Shown here one piece after another: positions 1-9,477 of a stretch of DNA of 64,000 bases. Under the pieces are notes generated by a model. The model did no database searches, was not told where the DNA came from, and saw only the letters and a list, made by a program, of their open reading frames with translations. The stretch is from assembly GCA_963715745.1 (NCBI GenBank), contig OY970271.1, positions 310,001-374,000 of the forward strand, written 5' to 3'. Every line of letters starts with the position of its first letter. Within the stretch, counting starts at the first letter, position 1. This DNA comes from CAWGJF01 sp963715745. GTDB lineage: Bacteria > Bacteroidota > Ignavibacteria > Ignavibacteriales > Ignavibacteriaceae. Position numbers and translations under genes: made by a program.

Positions 1-2097
1 GATTTCAAACAAATTGTACCGGAACTTGGAAATATCTCCACTGAAAAAACGCAGGTTCGGGTAAGATATGATTCAGATAATCTCTACGTTTACTTTAACA
101 TTATGTATAAAAACCCGGATAAAATATTTGCATCGGTTCTGGAAAGAGATCAGTCACTTAGCTCTGACGATTATGTTGAAGTGATTATAGATAGTTATAA
201 TGACAAAAATAATGCGCTCGGTTTTCAGACAAATTTCTTTGGGACACGCCGTGATTTTGAATTGACTAATAACGGGCAAAGTCAAAATTCATCCTGGAAT
301 ACTTTCTGGGATGTTGCCACCGAAAAAACAAAAAATGGATGGACGGCAGAATTTGTCATCCCATTATCATCTTTAAGATATGAATCTGCAGAAAAAAACA
401 TAATGGGATTAAAGTTTATTCGATACATTAAATCAAATAAAGAGACGGATATTTATCCGTTAAAAAATCGCGGTCTTTACGGAGCAGAGTTTCATCTTAA
501 TAATGTTGTGGAAATTGAATTTGATAATTTAAAAGAAAATCACCCGCTCTATTTAACTCCATATGTTAGCGGTAATCTTGTATCGCGGGCTATGTTAAAT
601 TCAGCAGGCACAGCATATGAAACAGAAAACAAAATTTTTCGTGGAAAAAACTATCTTGATCAATCTGCGCTGGATAGAATTTTAAGCAATGTTGGTATTG
701 ATTTGAAATATAAGATAAACAACAGCACTTCACTGGATATAACTTTAAATACGGATTTTGCACAGGCTGAAGCCGATGACAGGACTTTAAATTTAACAAG
801 GTATTTAATTTCACTGCCCGAAAAGAGACAATTCTATTTAGAAGATGCAAATTTTTTCAGCGCGGGAATGTTTCAGCATGTACTTTTCCATTCTCGTAAA
901 ATAGGAATTGCAAATGGAGAAATTGTACCTATAATTGGAGGAGCAAGGTTGACAGGCACAATTGCGAGTTTGCAGTATGGAATATTAAATATGCAAACTA
1001 AAGGAATTGAAAGTATTAATAATATTGGAGCAGAAAATTTTACTGTAGTCAGACTATCAAACTATTTTTCCGGCAATAATTCTTATATAGGTGGGATATT
1101 TACAAATAAAAATTTAATTGAAACATCTTCTTACAATAGAGTAGCTGGCATTGACGGTAGATATTATTTCAACAGGCAATTTTCAGTTAATTATTTCGGG
1201 TCCAAAAGTTTTTCATCAAATTCTCCTATTATTAAGAACAATGCATTTGGAGTGGCTATCAGCCTTGATAAATACGATGGATATATTCTGAACTATAGAT
1301 ACAGAGACTATCAGGTAAATTTTGATCCGCAAATAGGTTTCCTTCAAAGGCCTGATTCAAAAAGATTAACAATAAATAATGGATATGCAGTTTTGTTTAC
1401 TGGCAATCAAATTTTTTCCAGGATGAATTTGGGGTTTTACCATACAATGTTCTGGATTTCGTCAACCAATCAACCTGAGTTTGCCCAGGATAATATTTAC
1501 TGGAATGTCAAGTTTAGAAACGGAGCAAGTATGTCTGTGTTTGTTCCAATTTTGTCAAGAGATCATTTATATACACCCTGGAAATTTTCCGATAATATAA
1601 CAGTTCCTCCGGGTAAATATAATTTTACTTTTTATGAGATTGATTTTAACTCGGGTTACGGAAAAAAATTTAGATTTGAACTTGATCCGAATGTCGGTGG
1701 ATTCTACGGTGGCTTTCATTTTGTAATTCATTCCATATTTAATATAATTTTAAATGAAAAATTGAATTTGGATTTCGGGTTCGATTATAATTATTTCAAA
1801 TTCCCTGTTGAATATTCTTCAAATAATGATCCTGAAGAAATAATTTCTTTATTTTCAACGAAAATTAATTATTCTTTTTCATCTAAAGTGTCACTTAAGG
1901 CATTTCTTCAATATGATAACCTGAGCAAGAATATCGGTTCAAATATAAGATTCCGCTACAATCCTACTGAGGGGACAGATCTTTATATAGTTTACAATCA
2001 AAATATTAATACTATCAGGGAAGATTTCACTCCGAGAAAACCGCTAATTGAAAGTCAGGCTCTGGTTATAAAATTTACGAAAACTCTGTTGCTTTAA
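1..2097 (+). CDS. DUF5916 / CBM9-like outer-membrane protein (5' partial)
   Basis: The reading frame is already open at base 1, so the true start lies upstream; the ATG at 103 is internal. The first ~140 residues seen look like a family-9 carbohydrate-binding-like beta-sandwich (RYDSDNLYVYF, then a DDYVEVIID stretch and a GWTAEFVIP strand), as found at the N-terminus of DUF5916 proteins. The rest (to residue ~700) is rich in alternating aromatic and polar strands typical of an outer-membrane beta-barrel, including the family-like LPEKRQFYLEDANFF segment. In this family the barrel follows an exported sugar-binding-like domain; the substrate is unknown. The end, KFTKTLLL, is hydrophobic rather than a clear terminal Phe. 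No T9SS sorting domain is present. Confidence 0.8.
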   Translation, partial: DFKQIVPELGNISTEKTQVRVRYDSDNLYVYFNIMYKNPDKIFASVLERDQSLSSDDYVEVIIDSYNDKNNALGFQTNFFGTRRDFELTNNGQSQNSSWNTFWDVATEKTKNGWTAEFVIPLSSLRYESAEKNIMGLKFIRYIKSNKETDIYPLKNRGLYGAEFHLNNVVEIEFDNLKENHPLYLTPYVSGNLVSRAMLNSAGTAYETENKIFRGKNYLDQSALDRILSNVGIDLKYKINNSTSLDITLNTDFAQAEADDRTLNLTRYLISLPEKRQFYLEDANFFSAGMFQHVLFHSRKIGIANGEIVPIIGGARLTGTIASLQYGILNMQTKGIESINNIGAENFTVVRLSNYFSGNNSYIGGIFTNKNLIETSSYNRVAGIDGRYYFNRQFSVNYFGSKSFSSNSPIIKNNAFGVAISLDKYDGYILNYRYRDYQVNFDPQIGFLQRPDSKRLTINNGYAVLFTGNQIFSRMNLGFYHTMFWISSTNQPEFAQDNIYWNVKFRNGASMSVFVPILSRDHLYTPWKFSDNITVPPGKYNFTFYEIDFNSGYGKKFRFELDPNVGGFYGGFHFVIHSIFNIILNEKLNLDFGFDYNYFKFPVEYSSNNDPEEIISLFSTKINYSFSSKVSLKAFLQYDNLSKNIGSNIRFRYNPTEGTDLYIVYNQNINTIREDFTPRKPLIESQALVIKFTKTLLL

Positions 2098-2259
2098 TTT
2101 TGTTTTTAATATTACCGCAGGACCTAATTATTAGTTTTTGTCTGAGTTAATATTTCCGACTTATCTGTTGTTATTATGATATACGATAACTAAAAGACTA
2201 CCAATAAAATAATGTAATAATTTTGTTTAATGATTTTATAAAAAAAGGGTGAAATAATC

Positions 2260-2667
2260 ATGAGCTTAAAAACATCAATATAAATTTTTATATTTATTTT
2301 AGGCTGCAATAGTAGTCAGCAAAACGGAATTTCAAAAATTCCATTTAACACAATTTCAAAAGAAATGCTTTCGGATTACCGTAAGCTTGCATCAGCCCCG
2401 GCAAATGGAAATGAATTAACTAGTATTGTTAAAAAAATATTAAAGAATAAAAATTTTTCGCTGGGTGGAAAGAATTTTAAAAGAGTTCCGAAGGGATTTG
2501 ATCCCGATTATCCTTATTCAGACTTTTTATTACATGATGGCTTGTATTTCTGGTTTGAGAGTAAAAACTTTAAGTTATTATCCGATGGTAAGGCTGATAA
2601 AACCGTTTTTGAGGTTTTCAAAAAGATGGTGCCTTTGCACGATTGGTTAGTTAAAAAATTCGGATGA
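2260..2667 (+). pseudogene. Small lipoprotein gene interrupted by a stop codon in its signal peptide
   Basis: An ATG at 2260 with an AAGGGTGA-like ribosome binding site starts MSLKTSI, then meets TAA at 2281-2283. The same frame continues without another stop to 2667 and reads IFIFILGC directly after the stop, which is the hydrophobic core and lipobox of a lipoprotein signal peptide. The mature part (~115 residues, beginning CNSSQQNG) is soluble and of no family I recognise. An ATG at 2365 opens the downstream part but has no clear ribosome binding site and would give a protein without a signal. One nucleotide change (TAA to a sense codon) restores a normal lipoprotein, so this is either a recent null allele or a sequence error. 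Confidence 0.6.
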
Positions 2668-2691
2668 ATTTAATTCTGCTTTTCTAAAATT

Positions 2692-5600
2692 CTATTCCTG
2701 TTCAAACATTTGTTTGTATGCGGGTTCTAATTCTCTTCTTGCTTTATTTCTTTTAAGAAAAACTCTGAAGTCACTTATTACATAAAGAGCGGAAGGCAGT
2801 AACAGCAGAGTAATAAATGTACCAAACACCAAACCCGCAGCTACTGAAACTGCCATTGGAACCAGGAACTGACCCTGCTCACTTCGCAGAAGAATTATTG
2901 GCGCCAGTCCTGCAACGGTTGTTATGGTGGTAAGAATAATTGGTCTGAACCTGGTTGCGCCGGCTTCAATCAATGCATCCTGAACACTAAATCCATCCTG
3001 AATTAATGTATTATATTTATGAATCAATACAACCGAGTCATTAACGATAATTCCGGCAAGTGCAACTATTCCCAGAAATGAAAGAATAGAAACTGGTATT
3101 CCCATCACCAGATGACCAAGAACTGCCCCGATTATACCAAGAGGAATCAGCCCCATAATAAGCATAGTCTGTAAATAGGATTTCAGTAAGAACATAAGAA
3201 TTGTAAAAATAATGAACATTGCAATTGCCATAGAGAAATATATGGAGCGAATCATTTTATCCACATATTCTGCCTGCCCTCCTAATTGTCTGGAGACTCC
3301 ATCAACTCGTGAAAGCACCGAGGGAATAATACTTGCTTCAAGCTCTTCAAGTACAACAGCCTGATCATTTTTGGTGTAATCCATATCCGCAAAAACTGTC
3401 ACCGAACGTTCGCCATCTTCATGCCGGATTCTTCTTAAGCCTCTTTCAATGTGAAAAGAGGCAACCTCTTTAAATGAAACATATTCTCCCGAAGGTGTTC
3501 TCACTTTCAAATTTTCTATCTGGCTGATTGATATCCTGTCTTCTTTTGTAAAACGAACCCAAACTTTTAGTTCGTCTCTTCCTCTTTGCAGTCGCATAAC
3601 TTCCTGACCATAAAATCCCTGCCGCAATTGAGTTGTTAAATCGCGAACAGTAAAGCCAAGTGCTTTGCCCTTTGGTTTAAGTTCAACTATAAACTCATTG
3701 TTTCCCAGCGGGGTATCATCCTGAATATCTTTTACGCCATCAAGTTTTTTAAGTTCTTCTTTTAATAATTCTTTGGCTTTAAACAATTGATTATAATCTG
3801 TACTCGAAAATCTGACAGAGATTGGTCTGCCTCCAAAATTCCAGCCTCCGACAGTAACTCCTTCTGCTTCAGGAACAGAGCCCACATAATCTCCCAATGC
3901 CTGTGAAAATTCTCCTATGGAATAATCACGATCAGCCGATGAAGGAAGTACAAAGAAAATATTTAACGTTCCCCCGTTCATCCAGGAAGTAAAATTTGTT
4001 ATGGGATAAGTGTTTCCCTGTTCTTCCCACTCTTTGGCAAATGCCTGAGCCTTATCAATGAGCCTGTACCTAATTTTATTTGCAACCTCGGCAGATGTTC
4101 CTGCAGGCAATTCAATTTGCATTCTTGCATAGGGAGGTTCAAGCTCCGGAAAAAACTGCGCTCTGATATGAGCGCCCATAAACAAGCCAATAATCATCAG
4201 AACAATTGCAAATAGTAATGCTGAAACAGCCCACCTGTTTTTTAAACCAAACGTCAGCACTTTTTTATAGAGATTATTCACAATCCACAATAAAAACTTG
4301 TTAAGTTTTTTTCGCATTCTTGTCAAGGATGTATCCCGGTTATTAACAACCAAAGCGCGTGAGTGTGCAATGTGGGCAGGTAATATTATCATTGCTTCTA
4401 CAAGTGAAAACGCAAGCGAAATAATAACCACTGCTGCTATTTGCCATACATGTTTTCCAAGCATACCATAAAAAAAGAAGTAAGGCACAAAGGCTACCAT
4501 AGTTGTAATAACTGAAATTGTAACAGGCTTTATAACCTCAAGTGTTCCATCAATAGCCGCCCGCAATGGTTTTTTGCCATATTTTTCCCAATGTGAATAA
4601 ATGCTTTCGCCAATAATAATTCCATCATCAACCAGAATTCCAATAACAAGTATAATTCCGAAAAGGCTCATTTCATTTACTGTAATGTTCATTGCCCATA
4701 AGACAAAAAACATTCCCAGCAATGATATAGGTATACCCGCAGCAACCCATAAAGCAAGCCGCGTGTTTAAAAATATTCCAAGCAAAACAATTACCAGGAC
4801 TAGCCCAAGTAAACCGTTTTGCGTCATCAAGTCTATTCTTTCTTCAAGTTCAGTTGTTTCTTTAATAAAAGTTTTAAATTCCACCAGCCCCGCATACCTT
4901 GCTTTAAACTCCTCCATTTTATTTTCTACTGTATTTACAATATCAACAACGTCTTCATTGTTATTGTAAAAGACATTAAATCCAACCGACCGCCTTCCAT
5001 TATATTCGGAGTAAAGTCTGTTTTCTGGCCACTGCTCAACAACTTTACAAATATCTCTAAGTAAAATTTTTCTTCCATCGATTGATGAAACAACTGCAAT
5101 GTTTTCAAAGTCTATTGCTTCATATTTTTTCTCGTATGTGCGGATCAGGATTTCTTCCTGATCAGTCAAGACAGATCCTGAAGAAAGGTTAAGGCTTGAG
5201 TTGCGAACGGCTTCTGCAATATCCCCGATTGTTAATTTATATCTTATAACATCTTCGGGCGAAATTTCTATTGAAAATTCACGTTCAGGAATTCCCCACC
5301 AGGAAATGTTTGACATTTTCCCTGTCTTTAAAAGCTCGTCTCTGAATTCTTCAACTACCTTCTTTAATGTAAAAAGATCGTCGGGACCATATATGCTTAT
5401 ATTAATCGCCCGGTTCCACATGGTCTCCTGAGTAACAACGGGTTTCTCTGCTTCAGTGGGATATGAATTAATTGAATTAACAGCATTCTTTACATCCTGA
5501 ATGGCTTTGTTCATATCATATCCTTCAGAAATTTCAACATTAATGCTGCCCCAATTATCGGCTGAAGTTGATCTTAATTTTTCAATGCCTTCCATTCCCC

Positions 5601-5820
5601 GCAAAGCTTCTTCTATCTTAATAATAATTCCTTCCTCAACTTCTAAAGCAGAAGCACCGGGAAACGGGATTTCAATATTTACTTCTTCAAGACCAATCTT
5701 AGGGTTAATCCTTTTATGCATCTGAGAAAGCCCGAACAAACCGGCAATGCAAATAATTATCATAACCCAGTTAGTAACGACTGAATGCTTAATAAAATAT
5801 TGTATTAGTTTTGGTGCCAT
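2692..5820 (-). CDS. RND efflux transporter permease (AcrB/HAE1 family)
   Basis: This is the inner-membrane proton/substrate antiporter of a tripartite efflux pump. At 1042 residues it has the full length of the AcrB family. It shows the usual pattern of one N-terminal helix (residues ~15-35), a large periplasmic loop, six helices, a second helix-loop-helices half, and a short cytoplasmic tail. The helix with GILVDDGIIIGES carries the two adjacent aspartates of the proton relay. It lies 51 bp downstream of the adaptor gene on the same strand, so the two form an operon. No TolC-like outer-membrane channel gene is in the window; it must be elsewhere. Substrate cannot be read from the sequence. 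The start is the first ATG of the frame. Confidence 0.93.
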   Translation of the reverse strand: MAPKLIQYFIKHSVVTNWVMIIICIAGLFGLSQMHKRINPKIGLEEVNIEIPFPGASALEVEEGIIIKIEEALRGMEGIEKLRSTSADNWGSINVEISEGYDMNKAIQDVKNAVNSINSYPTEAEKPVVTQETMWNRAINISIYGPDDLFTLKKVVEEFRDELLKTGKMSNISWWGIPEREFSIEISPEDVIRYKLTIGDIAEAVRNSSLNLSSGSVLTDQEEILIRTYEKKYEAIDFENIAVVSSIDGRKILLRDICKVVEQWPENRLYSEYNGRRSVGFNVFYNNNEDVVDIVNTVENKMEEFKARYAGLVEFKTFIKETTELEERIDLMTQNGLLGLVLVIVLLGIFLNTRLALWVAAGIPISLLGMFFVLWAMNITVNEMSLFGIILVIGILVDDGIIIGESIYSHWEKYGKKPLRAAIDGTLEVIKPVTISVITTMVAFVPYFFFYGMLGKHVWQIAAVVIISLAFSLVEAMIILPAHIAHSRALVVNNRDTSLTRMRKKLNKFLLWIVNNLYKKVLTFGLKNRWAVSALLFAIVLMIIGLFMGAHIRAQFFPELEPPYARMQIELPAGTSAEVANKIRYRLIDKAQAFAKEWEEQGNTYPITNFTSWMNGGTLNIFFVLPSSADRDYSIGEFSQALGDYVGSVPEAEGVTVGGWNFGGRPISVRFSSTDYNQLFKAKELLKEELKKLDGVKDIQDDTPLGNNEFIVELKPKGKALGFTVRDLTTQLRQGFYGQEVMRLQRGRDELKVWVRFTKEDRISISQIENLKVRTPSGEYVSFKEVASFHIERGLRRIRHEDGERSVTVFADMDYTKNDQAVVLEELEASIIPSVLSRVDGVSRQLGGQAEYVDKMIRSIYFSMAIAMFIIFTILMFLLKSYLQTMLIMGLIPLGIIGAVLGHLVMGIPVSILSFLGIVALAGIIVNDSVVLIHKYNTLIQDGFSVQDALIEAGATRFRPIILTTITTVAGLAPIILLRSEQGQFLVPMAVSVAAGLVFGTFITLLLLPSALYVISDFRVFLKRNKARRELEPAYKQMFEQE

Positions 5821-5871
5821 TAATTAAAACTTTCGTTAGTTGGGTTTTATCAATGAAGATAAAAATTTAAA

Positions 5872-7083
5872 TCAGTTTGATTTAGGCAATTGAAACTCAG
5901 CATCCGGGATTCCCTGTTCATTCTTTAATTCAATCGATTCATTATTTGATTTAATTCTCATGCCAATCAATGGCTTCTGGAGAATCGTTGTTACAATTTG
6001 CATGTCTTCATTATCAGATTTTTTTATGATTGCATTGTCTCCCTGAAAAGCAACCAGCTCAACTTTTTTCCTTGCCAGTTTTCCGTCTTCCATTGTGTAA
6101 ACAAAATTATTGTTGTCAACGGTGTGTCTTGGTATTTTAGCTACATCTTTTAATTCAGATCCTTCAATTTTAACTTTCACATAATTTCCCGGCAAATAAT
6201 ATGTGTTCAACCTGCTGTTTGTAAAAGACACATACACATTTATGGTCTGTGAATTTCTGTTAAGCAGGGTTTCTTTCCTGAAAATTTTCCCTTTTATGAT
6301 TTCCCCTTTGTGTTTATCCGGAAATATTTTTACATCAGGAGGTGAAGTAAAGTTAATAAGATTTACTTCCTCCGTTAATAAAGGCACAGCAATTTCAACA
6401 TTAACCGCATCCGCAAGAGTACAAAGTTGGGCTCCTCTTGGAACATAGCTGCCTTCAACAACCCCATTTGATTTAATATAACCGGAAAAGGGGGCAACTA
6501 TCTTATATTTTGAAAGAAGTATTTCCTGGTTTTTCACAGCATAAAATTTACTGAAGACATTACGTGTGCTAAGTTTTATGTTTTCCTGGGAATTGGAAAT
6601 GTCCGGAAGTGCAGGGGTTGTATTTTTTAAATTAAGGTTGTTAAAATATTTATACCATTTGTTGTAGGTTGCCTGGTCTTCTATTTTAATTTCAGGAAGA
6701 ACAAGAGCAATAGCATTTAAAAATTCCGAGCGTAATGTGTAAAGTGAGTTTTCAACTTCGCGTGAATCTACTTCTAGAATAACCTCGCCTTCCTGAACAA
6801 ACGTTCCGTCCTTTAAATCATTTTTTGCATAAATAACTGGTCCGGTTGCTTCGGAAACAATATTTAAAGTTTTCTTCGACTCAATCACACCATTTCCTTC
6901 TATTTCGAGCACAAGATCGCCAAAGTTCACAGTGTTTGTTTCAACAAGCCTTACTTCGGGTTCAACTTCGTGCTTGTTACTTATTTTTTCGGTCGAGCCA
7001 AGAATAAACATCACAAAGAACCCCAAAACTATTATCCCGGCAGCTGAACCAATTTTTATCAGTGAGCTTTTACTTAATCCCAT
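5872..7083 (-). CDS. RND efflux periplasmic adaptor (HlyD/MFP family)
   Basis: Membrane-fusion protein of 403 residues linking the downstream permease to an outer-membrane channel. Residues ~7-28 form an N-terminal anchor (IIVLGFFVMFIL). A split biotinyl-lipoyl-like barrel follows, with halves around GDLVLEIEGNGVI and YKIVAPFSGYI; the alpha-helical insert between them is short. A beta-barrel and membrane-proximal domain make up the C-terminal half (LPGNYVKVKIEG, then IPRHTVDNNNFVYT). First gene of the two-gene efflux operon. Any promoter would lie in 7084-7290. The adaptor is inner-membrane anchored rather than a lipoprotein. Confidence 0.9.
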   Translation of the reverse strand: MGLSKSSLIKIGSAAGIIVLGFFVMFILGSTEKISNKHEVEPEVRLVETNTVNFGDLVLEIEGNGVIESKKTLNIVSEATGPVIYAKNDLKDGTFVQEGEVILEVDSREVENSLYTLRSEFLNAIALVLPEIKIEDQATYNKWYKYFNNLNLKNTTPALPDISNSQENIKLSTRNVFSKFYAVKNQEILLSKYKIVAPFSGYIKSNGVVEGSYVPRGAQLCTLADAVNVEIAVPLLTEEVNLINFTSPPDVKIFPDKHKGEIIKGKIFRKETLLNRNSQTINVYVSFTNSRLNTYYLPGNYVKVKIEGSELKDVAKIPRHTVDNNNFVYTMEDGKLARKKVELVAFQGDNAIIKKSDNEDMQIVTTILQKPLIGMRIKSNNESIELKNEQGIPDAEFQLPKSN

Positions 7084-7293
7084 AGAAATACCTTTTTACT
7101 CTTTTTCTCTTTAGTTATTTAGGACAAGCAGATGGTTTACCTGGTTACAATTAAACAACTGAACATTAAATAAACGGAGTGAAAATAAACCTAATAAGTA
7201 TAGTTTTAAATTTTATTGTGTTAAGCGGATAAAATGTTATTTAGAGTTTGTTTTTTTACCAATAAAAAAAGTTTAATTGCTGACATAAATAAA

Positions 7294-7325
7294 CAAAAAA
7301 AGCGCCCTGTTTTGGGCGCTTTTTA
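7294..7325 (-). terminator. Rho-independent terminator of the T9SS propeller gene
   Basis: GCGCCC at 7302-7307 pairs with GGGCGC at 7314-7319 across a TGTTTT loop. On the minus strand the hairpin is followed by seven T (A run at 7294-7300). It sits about 20 bp after the stop of the minus-strand gene. An AT flank on the other side makes it potentially bidirectional. Confidence 0.85.
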
Positions 7326-7345
7326 TTACTAAGAAGTAGTGGCTT

Positions 7346-9118
7346 CTATTTAAGCAATGTCATTTTTTTAACTGCAGAATAATTACTTCCGTCTTTACCA
7401 ATCACATTTAATTTATAAAGATATAATCCGCTGCTTAGGTTCTCTCCATTGAATTTAATTTTATGAAGTCCGGCAGCCAATTCATTATTAATTACTTCTG
7501 CTACTTTTTCACCAACAAGATTATAAACATTTAACATTACACTTGCATCAACAGGCAAAGTGAACTGCAAAGTTGTTGTTGGATTAAAAGGGTTGGGATA
7601 ATTCTGTAGCAGACTAAACTCAGTAGGGCTGGTGAAATCAACTTCAATTGTTCCTGAATATTCAAAGCTGCCATCAAAATCTATTTGTTTTAGTCTGTAG
7701 TAGTAAGTTCCGATGGTTAAATTATTATCAACATAGTAATAGTTATGTGTTTCGGTTGTAGTGCCAAATCCGGATACAAAACCTAGAGTTTCAAAGGTAT
7801 TGTTGTCCCTGCTTCTCTCAACATTAAACCCCGAATTATTTGTCTCGGTTGCTGTTTGCCAATTAAGTGTTATTCCCTCTTCTGAAGTTTCAGCGGTAAA
7901 AGTTGTCAATTCCACGGGAACTGTAGTATAGTCATATAATGAAACATATTGTGCGCTAACTCCGGAAACAATAGTTCTAACCAATGTTCCTGAGGTGCCA
8001 TCAACTTCATAAACACCGGTACCGTTTGTTGTAATAAAATTTCCATTAGGAATCTGGTAGACACCTCTAACCCCTGTAACTCCGGTTAATGTATTAACAA
8101 GCGTTCCGGCAGAATCATAAATATAAATCCCCGAAGGTGTGGAAAATCCTGCAACCGCTATGTTACCATTGGACATTTCAAATATTTGCTGTGGGAATGC
8201 TATCGACGGAACAAAATCATCCAGATATGCACCACTTAAATCATACCTATGAACTGCATTACTTGAACTGGCAGTAACAAGCACATCGCTTGATCTAAAA
8301 ATAATATCAAAAGGACTGTTTAACCCCCCCGCACCAATTGCTATAAAATTTCCAAGATAATTTCCCGATTGATCAAACTCAGCAATGGAATTTGCGTTTG
8401 AGCCACCTGCGTTAGTTACTACCAGGTTACCATTGGGGCGATAATTATGCCCACGAATGTTATCAAGGATGTTATTATTAACGCCGCCTGCCGGGGCAAA
8501 AAATATTGTAAATGTTCCGGAGGTATCATATTCAATTACACCATCATCAACCTGATCCGAAACAGTTATGCTCCCCCACGGGGAAAGATTTACTTCCTTG
8601 GGAGAAGACAGGTTTGTTGGATCAACAATATAAGTTTGGTTTAACAAATCGCCGGTTGTAGCATCAAAGGTCATTACTCCATCTGATGTCCAATCGGGAA
8701 TTAACAACATCTTTTCTGGCACAACCTCAGGATTCTGTGCTTTCGGAAATCCCAAGTCAGGGTTTATTATTGGTTTGTTAAGATAATGTAGTCTGGCTCC
8801 TCTAAGATCATATTCACTCTGGATCTCTTCCCAAAACATTGTTTCCCCACCTTCATATATGTCTAAAAGATTTTTATAAACCGCAAACACAACCCTTCCC
8901 CTTTCAATTCCTTCTGCTTGAATAAAAACTCCCCGCGGAATGTAAATTGTGTGGGGTATGTTTTGTTTGGCTGTGAGCCGTCTTGCCTCTGCAATTAGTT
9001 GGGGATTTATTTCAGAAGCAATTATCGCTTCTTCAAACGAAATAGCTGGTTTTTCCTGTGTAAAAACAGTTGAAAAACCTACTAAAAGAAAGACTGTAAT
9101 AAGTAACTTTTTTATCAT
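7346..9118 (-). CDS. T9SS-secreted beta-propeller protein with type A sorting domain
   Basis: 590 residues starting at the ATG at 9118, which has a GGAGAC ribosome binding site; a longer frame reaches 9184 but adds 22 residues ahead of the signal peptide. Order: signal peptide (MIKKLLITVFLLVGFSTVF); ~100 unassigned residues; a region of repeated short strands resembling an NHL-type propeller (NGNLVVTNAGG, NGNIAVAGFS, NGNFITTNGTG); a fibronectin-III-like module near VELTTFTAETSEEGITLNW; and a C-terminal sorting domain opening with QNYPNPFNPTT and ending KKMTLLK. Such domains direct outer-membrane export by the type IX system and surface anchoring. Role unknown. Monocistronic, closed by the hairpin at 7294-7325. 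Confidence 0.85.
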   Translation of the reverse strand: MIKKLLITVFLLVGFSTVFTQEKPAISFEEAIIASEINPQLIAEARRLTAKQNIPHTIYIPRGVFIQAEGIERGRVVFAVYKNLLDIYEGGETMFWEEIQSEYDLRGARLHYLNKPIINPDLGFPKAQNPEVVPEKMLLIPDWTSDGVMTFDATTGDLLNQTYIVDPTNLSSPKEVNLSPWGSITVSDQVDDGVIEYDTSGTFTIFFAPAGGVNNNILDNIRGHNYRPNGNLVVTNAGGSNANSIAEFDQSGNYLGNFIAIGAGGLNSPFDIIFRSSDVLVTASSSNAVHRYDLSGAYLDDFVPSIAFPQQIFEMSNGNIAVAGFSTPSGIYIYDSAGTLVNTLTGVTGVRGVYQIPNGNFITTNGTGVYEVDGTSGTLVRTIVSGVSAQYVSLYDYTTVPVELTTFTAETSEEGITLNWQTATETNNSGFNVERSRDNNTFETLGFVSGFGTTTETHNYYYVDNNLTIGTYYYRLKQIDFDGSFEYSGTIEVDFTSPTEFSLLQNYPNPFNPTTTLQFTLPVDASVMLNVYNLVGEKVAEVINNELAAGLHKIKFNGENLSSGLYLYKLNVIGKDGSNYSAVKKMTLLK

Positions 9119-9477
9119 TGGGTCTCCTCTTTTATTTTTTGTGGAAAGATATTTAAAAGATAATACAATATTCATTATAATCAAGAATAAGCAGCTGAAT
9201 TGTATTTATTTAATACCCATCAATATTTTTCAAACAGAGTAAAATTTATCTTTCTTTGCCTGAATATGGTTGATTTTTGTAAATAATATTTTTAATTATT
9301 GCCAATAATTGTTATCCCCTTTTTGAATCCAATCATTATTAAACTATTTTCGGGAAACATATACAGTTAAAAAAGGGAATTTATTGTTTTAAAACGGAAC
9401 TCAATTGTTATTTGTAAACTTGGGAAACCCTCCTTCAAGACATTTTTTTAATACAAAATAATTTAGAAGTTATCATA
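9119..9477. other. Divergent intergenic region with a 17-bp palindrome
   Basis: 359 bp without a gene between the minus-strand T9SS gene and the plus-strand GldL-like operon. It must hold both promoters. The one clear structure is a perfect palindrome, AATTATTG (9294-9301), C, CAATAATT (9303-9310), a plausible operator. The DNA is otherwise very AT-rich and I see no RNA gene or coding frame. Confidence 0.5.
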
